Shown piece by piece: positions 27,722-33,043 of a stretch of 33,043 bases of DNA. The first letter of the stretch is position 1. Each line of letters opens with the position of its first letter. The DNA comes from an uncultured Buttiauxella sp. (GTDB lineage: Bacteria > Pseudomonadota > Gammaproteobacteria > Enterobacterales > Enterobacteriaceae). The stretch is taken from positions 1-33,043 of the forward strand of contig CAMLJN010000031.1 of the NCBI GenBank assembly GCA_946480445.1, read 5' to 3'. The notes below the pieces were generated by a model, which saw only the letters and a program-made list of their open reading frames with translations, ran no database searches and was not told the DNA's origin. A program made the position numbers and the translations under genes.

Positions 27722-29364
27722 GATAATTTCTCCAGCATTTGCGAATTACTGGCACCGGGCGGTACCAAAGGCCAGACGTTTTCATACTCATCGATCGAGA
27801 CATGAAGCAGGTACGGGCCATCGCTGTTAAGCAGCGCGTCGATGGCGGCTTCCACCTGGTCTTTACGGGTGATGTGCTGGCCCGGAATACCGAATGCGCT
27901 GGCCAGCGTGAGGAAATCGGGGTTATCGGTAAGCGTGGTTTCGCTGTAGCGTTCTGAGAAAAACATTTGCTGCCACTGGCGAACCATCCCTAACCGCTGG
28001 TTATCCAGCAAAACGATCTTCAGCGGCAACTGCTTTCGTTTTACGGTGCCCAGCTCCTGAACATTCATCATGAAAGAGCCGTCACCGGAGATACAGATAA
28101 CCGTATCCTTCGGTCGGGCAACCTGCGCCCCCACGGCGGCAGGTAAACCAAATCCCATCGTGCCCAGGCCGCTTGAAGTGATGAAGTTTTCCGGGCGCGT
28201 GAAGGACATGTGCTGTGCGGTCCACATCTGGTGCTGGCCCACGTCAGTCGTTACTACGCAATCCTGCGGCTTACGGTCGGAGAGTTGTTTCAGCAGCAGC
28301 GGGGCATAAATGGCCTCGCCGGGGTGATCGTAGCGCCATGCGTTGTCAGTCATAAGCGTTGTGACTTCCTGCTGCCAGCCAGCAATAGCGAGCGGCTGCT
28401 GCAACGCAGGCAACAGCTGATTCAGATCGCCCTGTAAGGCAACGTGAGTCTGACGCAGTTTGCCTAGCTCAGCGGGATCAATATCCATATGAATCACTTT
28501 CGCATGCGGGGCAAAAGTATTGAGCTTACCGGTGACGCGATCGTCAAAACGTGCGCCTACGGCCACTAACAGATCGCACTCCTGCACGGCAAGATTCGCG
28601 GCTTTGGTGCCATGCATGCCCAGCATACCCGTGTAAAAAGGTTGCCCGGCCGGAACCGCACCCAGCCCTTTTAACGTAACCGTAGAAGGCATATTCGTCA
28701 CCGAAATAAATTCGCGCAGCGCAGGCACCGCCTGAGCCATCCCCACACCTCCCCCAACATACAGCATCGGTTTGCGCGCGTTCGCCAACATTTCTCGCGC
28801 CTGGTGGAGTTCGGCATAAGGCAAAGCAAGCTCATCTTCAACGGTGCACAGCCACGGCTCCGCATCGCCTTGTTGCAGCTGGATATCTTTAGGAATATCA
28901 ACTAATACGGGGCCGGGGCGGCCAGAGTTGGCGATGACAAAGGCTTCAGCGAGGATGCGAGGTAAATCATCTAAAGATTCAACAAGGAAACTGTGCTTGG
29001 TGCAGGCCAGGGACAACCCCAAAACATCCACTTCCTGAAAAGCGTCGGTACCGATAAACGGAGCGGCAACCTGACCGGTGATAGCGACCACAGGCACAGA
29101 ATCCAGCAGCGCATCGGCAAGACCCGTGATCAGATTCGTGGCACCAGGGCCAGAGGTCGCGATGCAAACACCTGTTTTCCCTGTGGAACGTGCGTATCCA
29201 ATGGCTGCCATTGCCGCACCTTGTTCATGGCGACAAAGCAGATGTTCCACGCCGCCGTCATACAACGCATCGTAAACCGGCATAATTGCACCGCCGGGAT
29301 AGCCGAAAACGGTCTCGACCCCCTGGGCTCGCAACGCATGTACCACCCACTGTGCACCATTCAT
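27718..29364 (-). CDS. ilvG: Acetohydroxyacid synthase II large subunit IlvG (intact)
   Basis: The thiamine-diphosphate and FAD catalytic subunit of valine-resistant acetohydroxyacid synthase II. The full 548-residue frame is open, unlike E. coli K-12, where a frameshift inactivates ilvG. The catalytic glutamate is E47 in [11 protein letters not shown], and the ThDP/Mg motif [19 protein letters not shown] lies in the last third. The ATG is 2 bp after the ilvX stop. First enzyme gene of the attenuated ilv operon. Confidence 0.98.
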   Translation of the reverse strand: MNGAQWVVHALRAQGVETVFGYPGGAIMPVYDALYDGGVEHLLCRHEQGAAMAAIGYARSTGKTGVCIATSGPGATNLITGLADALLDSVPVVAITGQVAAPFIGTDAFQEVDVLGLSLACTKHSFLVESLDDLPRILAEAFVIANSGRPGPVLVDIPKDIQLQQGDAEPWLCTVEDELALPYAELHQAREMLANARKPMLYVGGGVGMAQAVPALREFISVTNMPSTVTLKGLGAVPAGQPFYTGMLGMHGTKAANLAVQECDLLVAVGARFDDRVTGKLNTFAPHAKVIHMDIDPAELGKLRQTHVALQGDLNQLLPALQQPLAIAGWQQEVTTLMTDNAWRYDHPGEAIYAPLLLKQLSDRKPQDCVVTTDVGQHQMWTAQHMSFTRPENFITSSGLGTMGFGLPAAVGAQVARPKDTVICISGDGSFMMNVQELGTVKRKQLPLKIVLLDNQRLGMVRQWQQMFFSERYSETTLTDNPDFLTLASAFGIPGQHITRKDQVEAAIDALLNSDGPYLLHVSIDEYENVWPLVPPGASNSQMLEKLS

Positions 29365-29366
29365 AG

Positions 29367-29420
29367 TTAGTTCCCCGCCTCATTACTTGAGAAACAGAAT
29401 TTTATTCTGCGACAAAGCAT
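29367..29420 (-). CDS. ilvX: IlvX small protein
   Basis: A 17-codon frame, [17 protein letters not shown], lies between the attenuator and ilvG. The core KFCFS and terminal GN match E. coli IlvX (16 residues), and the stop is 2 bp before the ilvG ATG as in E. coli. The N-terminus differs. Its role is unknown; translation may help ribosomes load on ilvG. Confidence 0.75.
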   Translation of the reverse strand: MLCRRIKFCFSSNEAGN

Positions 29421-29449
29421 CCGTTTCTCAGTGCTATTTTTTACCCAAC

Positions 29450-29481
29450 AAAAAACCCCCGGACCTTTCGGTGCGGGGGTT
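29450..29481 (-). terminator. ilv operon attenuator terminator
   Basis: The minus strand has AACCCCCG/CGGGGGTT arms (29474-29481, 29454-29461) with an inner ACC-GAAA-GGT hairpin, followed by a T-run. It lies 22 nt after the ilvL stop. In the known mechanism, ribosome stalling on Ile/Val/Leu codons of ilvL favours an antiterminator and lets transcription continue into ilvX-ilvG. Confidence 0.93.
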
Positions 29482-29503
29482 CTTTTCGATTCAGGCTTGA
29501 TTT

Positions 29504-29602
29504 TTAAGCCTTTCTTTCTCCAAGTGCAGCCCCGCACGGTGGGATAATAATCACCACCACGCTAATCACGACCAGGCTAATCACTCGTAGAAGGGCTGTC
29601 AT
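29504..29602 (-). CDS. ilvL: ilvGMEDA operon leader peptide IlvL
   Basis: A 32-residue leader peptide starting MTALLRVISLVVISVV. Fifteen of its 32 codons specify Leu, Val or Ile, mostly in one run (residues 7-20), as needed to sense all three charged tRNAs. It differs from the E. coli leader in about one residue near the C-terminus (GERKA). The stop is 22 nt before the attenuator stem. The frame is too short to be picked up by length-based gene finding. Confidence 0.95.
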   Translation of the reverse strand: MTALLRVISLVVISVVVIIIPPCGAALGERKA

Positions 29603-29645
29603 TTTCTGTATGTTCTAACGTCTAGTTCGAAGTAATGCCTACAGA

Positions 29646-29673
29646 GTTATCACAGAGACTGTGATAAGCACAA
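29646..29673 (-). promoter_or_regulatory. Probable ilvGMEDA promoter (ilvPG type)
   Basis: The minus strand has TTGTGC (29668-29673), 16 bp, GATAAC (29646-29651), placing a start about 37 nt before ilvL. A perfect palindrome, TTATCACAG/CTGTGATAA (29647-29667), fills the spacer and most of the -10 box. Position fits the known E. coli promoter; boxes are assigned by eye. Confidence 0.6.
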
Positions 29674-29730
29674 GATTTTTTTATGACATCAGTCACAAGT
29701 AAAAAAACTGACGCGGGATAACTTATTTAT

Positions 29731-29743
29731 TATCAACAAGTAA
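29731..29743 (+). promoter_or_regulatory. Probable IHF site upstream of the ilv promoter
   Basis: TATCAACAAGTAA matches the IHF consensus WATCAANNNNTTR except at one base. It is centred roughly 98 bp upstream of the predicted ilv start, close to the IHF target known in the E. coli ilv upstream region. Confidence 0.5.
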
Positions 29744-29954
29744 CGCCGTGATGAATAAAATTCATTACCTACACTTTTTTGACTCGTTTCTGGCCTGTTC
29801 AGTAAAAATTTATCATTCTGCGCACATTGTTACAGCCTGAATTGCAAAAATGAAAACGGATGCGAAAGTCTGGAAGGCCTCTCGACCAACCTCTTTTTTC
29901 GCCTTCACACCCCCACAGCTGAAGTGACAGTATCGGTCGCACAGGGGGGGAATT

Positions 29955-31475
29955 ATGTCACTTGCCGTTATCCATACGAGAGCAGCTTTAGGTATTGCCG
30001 CGCCTCAGGTCACCGTGGAAGTGCATATCAGCCAGGGCCTGCCCGGTTTAACGCTGGTTGGCTTGCCTGAAACCACGGTCAGAGAGGCCAGGGATCGTGT
30101 ACGCAGCGCTATCATCAATAGCGGCTTTACGTTTCCGGCGAGGAAAATCACCATCAATCTGGCCCCCGCCGATCTCCCGAAAGAAGGTGGCAGATACGAT
30201 CTGCCTATTGCATTAGCTTTACTCGCCGCCTCTGAGCAGCTCTCAACGAATAAACTGAACCAATATGAGTTCGTGGGTGAACTGGCGCTTACAGGGGCAT
30301 TACGGGGCGTTCCTGGCGCTATATCATCTGCAATGGAGGCCCTCAAATCCGGCAGAAACTTCATTACATCGGGGGAGAACGCCAGCGAGCTTGGGTTAAT
30401 TAAGCAACGGGGTTGTCTGGTAGCAAATCATCTGACTGAGATCTGCGCTTTTCTCGAAAACAAAGGTGAACTCACTCAACCTGAAGCCCCACAAGCCAGG
30501 CAGCACGAAAACGGTCAGGATCTCAACGAAATCATTGGCCAGCCGCAGGGAAAACGTGCCTTAGAGATTACGGCCGCAGGGGCGCATAACCTCTTACTTA
30601 TAGGTCCGCCTGGAACAGGCAAAACCATGCTGGCCAGTCGCCTGACCACTCTGCTTCCAGCGTTAAACGATGCAGAAGCCCTTGAAAGTGCGGCGATATT
30701 TAGCCTTATTAATCCACACGACCTCCATAAAAAATGGCGTCAGCGCCCATTCAGAACGCCTCATCACAGCGCTTCGCTAGCAGCCCTGGTTGGGGGCGGG
30801 GCAATTCCCCGTCCGGGAGAAATATCCCTCGCGCACAACGGCGTCTTATTTTTGGATGAGCTGCCGGAATTTGAACGCCGCGTTCTGGATGCCCTGCGCG
30901 AACCGATTGAGTCAGGAGAAATCCATATATCGCGAACCCGTGCCAAGATCACCTATCCGGCACGCTTTCAGCTGCTGGCCGCAATGAATCCCAGTCCCTC
31001 CGGGCACTATCAGGGCAAACACAACCGCAGCTCGCCTGAGCATACGTTACGCTATCTCAGCCGACTCTCCGGGCCGTTCCTCGACCGTTTTGATCTTTCT
31101 GTTGAAATCCCTCTCCCGCCAGCGGGCATGCTAAGTCATCCTTCTCAGCACAGCGAAAGCAGCGCCGAAGTCAGGGAAAGGGTTTTACAGGCCCAGCTAC
31201 GCCAGTACAGAAGGCAAAATAAACTTAATGCCCGGCTGGATAATCATGAAATTCGGGAACATTGCGTTATTGCACAGAAGGATTCGCTATGGCTGGAAGA
31301 GACGCTGGTGAAACTGGGTTTATCTATCAGGGCGTGGCAGCGATTGCTGAAAGTCGCCCGGACAATTGCCGATCTTCAGCAACACGAGCAAATAGGGCGG
31401 GTACATCTGCTGGAGGCGCTGAGCTACCGTGCAATGGATCGTCTGTTGATACATTTGCAGCAGACGGCAGGATAA
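29955..31475 (+). CDS. yifB: YifB, ComM-like AAA+ ATPase (Mg-chelatase family)
   Basis: A 506-residue AAA+ protein of the ComM/YifB family. ComM is a hexameric helicase that aids branch migration in natural transformation; the role in enterobacteria is not well defined. The N-terminal Lon-like domain has VEVHISQGLPGLTLVGLPE. The Mg-chelatase AAA+ core follows, with Walker A GPPGTGKT (217-224), Walker B GVLFLDELPEF and the sensor segment AAMNPSPSGHY. The C-terminal SIRAWQRLLKVARTIADL block is typical. It looks more diverged from E. coli than its neighbours. A two-way terminator separates it from convergent maoP. Confidence 0.95.
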   Translation: MSLAVIHTRAALGIAAPQVTVEVHISQGLPGLTLVGLPETTVREARDRVRSAIINSGFTFPARKITINLAPADLPKEGGRYDLPIALALLAASEQLSTNKLNQYEFVGELALTGALRGVPGAISSAMEALKSGRNFITSGENASELGLIKQRGCLVANHLTEICAFLENKGELTQPEAPQARQHENGQDLNEIIGQPQGKRALEITAAGAHNLLLIGPPGTGKTMLASRLTTLLPALNDAEALESAAIFSLINPHDLHKKWRQRPFRTPHHSASLAALVGGGAIPRPGEISLAHNGVLFLDELPEFERRVLDALREPIESGEIHISRTRAKITYPARFQLLAAMNPSPSGHYQGKHNRSSPEHTLRYLSRLSGPFLDRFDLSVEIPLPPAGMLSHPSQHSESSAEVRERVLQAQLRQYRRQNKLNARLDNHEIREHCVIAQKDSLWLEETLVKLGLSIRAWQRLLKVARTIADLQQHEQIGRVHLLEALSYRAMDRLLIHLQQTAG

Positions 31476-31503
31476 AAAATGGGGCCGTAGCCCCATCTTT
31501 TAT
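31473..31503. terminator. Two-way terminator between yifB and maoP
   Basis: A 7-bp stem ATGGGGC/GCCCCAT (31479-31485, 31490-31496) with a CGTA loop has six A before it and CTTTTATT after it. It can serve yifB on the plus strand and maoP on the minus strand; it overlaps both gene ends. Confidence 0.85.
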
Positions 31504-31841
31504 TAATCTTCGCTGTCAGTGTAGTCTTCCACCGTATCCATCTGCGGTTTACCACCGGAGAGGGTGTGGAAGCGCTTAGGACGCTTGATGCGCGTCATAT
31601 ACTTGCTCCACACTCGCTCAGCTTCTGTAACGGGCTCACGCTCGCCACGACATACTGCAACGAACAGCACTTCTTCTTCAGTACCAGGTTCACGCTTACC
31701 GAGATCCAGTTCATTGAACGCATAACCATGGCGTTCCAGTAGCTGTGCCTCTTTGATGGTGAAATCACCATGGCGAGCGAATCCACGCGGATAATGTTTA
31801 TTGTCGAAAAACCGATTAGTCGTCGTAAAGCTTTCCGCCAT
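31503..31841 (-). CDS. maoP: Ori macrodomain protein MaoP (YifE)
   Basis: A 112-residue protein equal in length to E. coli MaoP (formerly YifE). In E. coli MaoP acts with the nearby maoS site to organise the Ori macrodomain of the chromosome. The N-terminal [21 protein letters not shown], the [22 protein letters not shown] core and the acidic DYTDSED-type tail match closely. No membrane segment. Divergent from hdfR, the E. coli arrangement. Confidence 0.94.
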   Translation of the reverse strand: MAESFTTTNRFFDNKHYPRGFARHGDFTIKEAQLLERHGYAFNELDLGKREPGTEEEVLFVAVCRGEREPVTEAERVWSKYMTRIKRPKRFHTLSGGKPQMDTVEDYTDSED

Positions 31842-31960
31842 CCTGCACGCTCCTAATTCTTTTGGTCGGGCTATTTATGGCGCGGAGTATTAGTTACGCT
31901 TGACAGAGCGTCAAACAAAACATTTAAATCATAACGACAAAAAAATTTTTGGAGTGGGTT
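31842..31960. promoter_or_regulatory. maoP-hdfR divergent intergenic region, expected maoS location
   Basis: A 119-bp AT-rich gap holding the promoters of maoP and hdfR. In E. coli the 17-bp maoS site needed by MaoP lies in this neighbourhood. I cannot point to its bases here because I do not reliably recall the motif. Confidence 0.35.
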
Positions 31961-32782
31961 GTGGATACCGAATTACTGAAAACCTTTTTAGAAGTAAGCA
32001 GAACCCGCCATTTTGGGCGTGCCGCAGAGGCCCTTTATCTGACTCAGTCTGCTGTCAGTTTTCGGATTCGCCAGTTAGAGAACCAGCTGGGCGTCAACCT
32101 TTTTACCCGGCATCGCAATAACATACGTCTCACCCCGGCAGGCGAGCGTTTGCTGCCATACGCTGAAAATCTCATGAGCATCTGGCTTGCGGCAAAGAAG
32201 GAGGTTTCCCATACTTCCCAACATAATCAACTCACCATCGGCGCCAGCGCCTCACTGTGGGAGTGTATGCTTTCTGCATGGTTAATTACGCTTTATCAGC
32301 AGCATAGTGGCCTGCAGTTTGAAGCACGTATAGCCCAGCGTCAGTCCCTGGTGAAACAGCTGCATGAACGTCAGCTGGACCTGCTGATCACCACTGAAGC
32401 CCCCAAAATGGACGAATTCTCAAGCCAGCTGTTGGGATATTTCGACCTGGCGCTCTTTGCCTCATCCACGAAGCCAAAAGAAGAGCTGACCTATTTACGA
32501 TTAGAGTGGGGGCCGGATTTTCAACAGCATGAGGCGGGGTTGATCAATAATGATGAAATTCCCGTGTTAACAACGAGTTCTGCCCAGATTACCCGTAATC
32601 TGCTTAAAGAGCTTAATGGCTATGCGTATTTACCCATAGAGTGGGCTAAAAATCAGGAAGGTTTATGCCAGATGGCAGAGAGTAAAATACTCGCGCGCCC
32701 TCTGTATGCCATATGGCTACAAAATAGTGATAAGCAAAGCACAATCAAAGAGTTAATAAAGTCGCAGACGATAGCGCAGTAA
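31961..32782 (+). CDS. hdfR: LysR-type regulator HdfR
   Basis: A LysR-family regulator; the E. coli protein represses flhDC (flagellar master operon) and activates gltBD. The N-terminal helix-turn-helix domain has [32 protein letters not shown], nearly identical to E. coli. The effector domain (from about residue 90) is more diverged, especially near the C-terminus. The start is GTG 31961 (VDTELLKTF), because GGAG lies 6 nt upstream and the E. coli protein starts MDTELL; an in-frame TTG at 31949 is unlikely. 273 residues against 279 in E. coli. Confidence 0.93.
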   Translation: MDTELLKTFLEVSRTRHFGRAAEALYLTQSAVSFRIRQLENQLGVNLFTRHRNNIRLTPAGERLLPYAENLMSIWLAAKKEVSHTSQHNQLTIGASASLWECMLSAWLITLYQQHSGLQFEARIAQRQSLVKQLHERQLDLLITTEAPKMDEFSSQLLGYFDLALFASSTKPKEELTYLRLEWGPDFQQHEAGLINNDEIPVLTTSSAQITRNLLKELNGYAYLPIEWAKNQEGLCQMAESKILARPLYAIWLQNSDKQSTIKELIKSQTIAQ

Positions 32783-32826
32783 TGCGCTTTTCGGATATAT
32801 GACGTGAAATGGGGTAAATTTCAGGC

Positions 32827-32855
32827 AAAAAAAATCCTTTGCCGAAGCAAAGGAT
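32827..32855 (-). terminator. Terminator downstream of trpT
   Basis: The minus strand has a 9-bp stem ATCCTTTGC/GCAAAGGAT (32847-32855, 32834-32842) with a TTCG tetraloop, followed by a run of T (32827-32834). It lies 8 bp after the trpT 3' end and closes the aspT-trpT unit. On the plus strand there is no T-run, so it would not serve hdfR well. Confidence 0.92.
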
Positions 32856-32862
32856 CATTATA

Positions 32863-32938
32863 TGGCAGGGGCGGAGAGACTCGAACTCGCGACACCCGGT
32901 TTTGGAGACCGGTGCTCTACCAACTGAGCTACGCCCCT
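32863..32938 (-). tRNA. trpT: tRNA-Trp(CCA)
   Basis: A 76-nt tRNA starting AGGGGCGTAGCTCAGTTGG, with anticodon CCA in the CTCCAAA loop and encoded 3' CCA (32863-32865). It follows aspT by 54 bp. In E. coli these two genes lie at the 3' end of rrnC. Confidence 0.96.
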
Positions 32939-32992
32939 AAATAACGCTTATTATTAAGCCCGCTAAGTAAGCAGGCTTAATTTTCTAATAAG

Positions 32993-33043
32993 TGGCGGAA
33001 CGGACGGGACTCGAACCCGCGACCCCCTGCGTGACAGGCAGGT
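32993..33043 (-). tRNA. aspT: tRNA-Asp(GUC), 5' part cut by window edge
   Basis: The minus strand shows the anticodon arm (CCTGCCTGTCACGCAGG, anticodon GUC), variable region, T arm GCGGGTTCGAGTCCCGT and the acceptor end TCCGTTCCGCCA. The D arm and 5' acceptor strand are beyond base 33043. Probably the distal end of an rRNA operon to the right. Confidence 0.95.

Larger units (their letters stand above)
29603..29954. promoter_or_regulatory. ilvL-yifB intergenic region with ilv promoter and upstream activating region
   Basis: This 352-bp divergent gap contains the ilvPG-type promoter (29646-29673), a probable IHF site (29731-29743) and an AT-rich stretch further out. In E. coli IHF bound here transmits duplex destabilisation to activate the ilv promoter. 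On the yifB side I see no convincing promoter boxes; GGGGGG (29945-29950) precedes the yifB ATG as ribosome-binding site. Confidence 0.6.

Overview
The window is a core-chromosome segment from a member of the Enterobacteriaceae. Gene content, order and protein lengths match the Escherichia/Salmonella/Enterobacter block from the argX-hisR-leuT-proM tRNA cluster through the enterobacterial common antigen (ECA) genes, rho-trxA-rhlB-gppA-rep and the ilv genes to hdfR-trpT-aspT. It is shown in the orientation opposite to the usual E. coli map. Proteins are close to E. coli but clearly diverged, and ilvG is intact. I see no phage, IS element, CRISPR array or other island. Genus is not fixed by the sequence; an Enterobacter-like relative is my guess.

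Left end (1-2123): four tRNA genes on the minus strand (argX, hisR, leuT and a truncated proM) lie behind a good stable-RNA promoter. Next is yifK/thrP, an amino-acid permease whose leader carries a CA-rich stretch expected to pair with the GcvB sRNA and a striking perfect 28-bp inverted repeat.

ECA operon (2097-13014, minus strand): wecA-wzzE-wecB-wecC-wecD-wecE-wzxE-wecF-wzyE-wecG, then a terminator. These make undecaprenyl-PP-GlcNAc-ManNAcA-Fuc4NAc and then flip it, polymerise it and set chain length. The two dTDP-sugar genes found between wecC and wecD in E. coli (rffG, rffH) are absent: wecC and wecD are 22 bp apart. The precursor for WecE and WecD must therefore come from rmlA/rmlB-type genes elsewhere. 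A strong intrinsic-terminator-like hairpin lies inside the operon, between wzzE and wecB, and wecA looks AT-richer than its neighbours.

Information-processing block (13171-20438): rho with its long leader, trxA, then rhlB-gppA on the plus strand convergent with rep, and ppiC divergent from rep. A two-way terminator separates ppiC from ilvC.

Branched-chain amino-acid block (20527-29743): ilvC is divergent from its activator gene ilvY, with two operator-like palindromes between them. The ilvL-ilvX-ilvG-ilvM-ilvE-ilvD-ilvA operon has a recognisable leader peptide, attenuator and promoter region. Together these genes cover all enzymatic steps to isoleucine and valine.

Right end (29955-33043): yifB (ComM-like AAA+), maoP and hdfR, then trpT and a truncated aspT on the minus strand. 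In E. coli aspT-trpT follow the rrnC rRNA operon, so rRNA genes probably lie just beyond the right edge.
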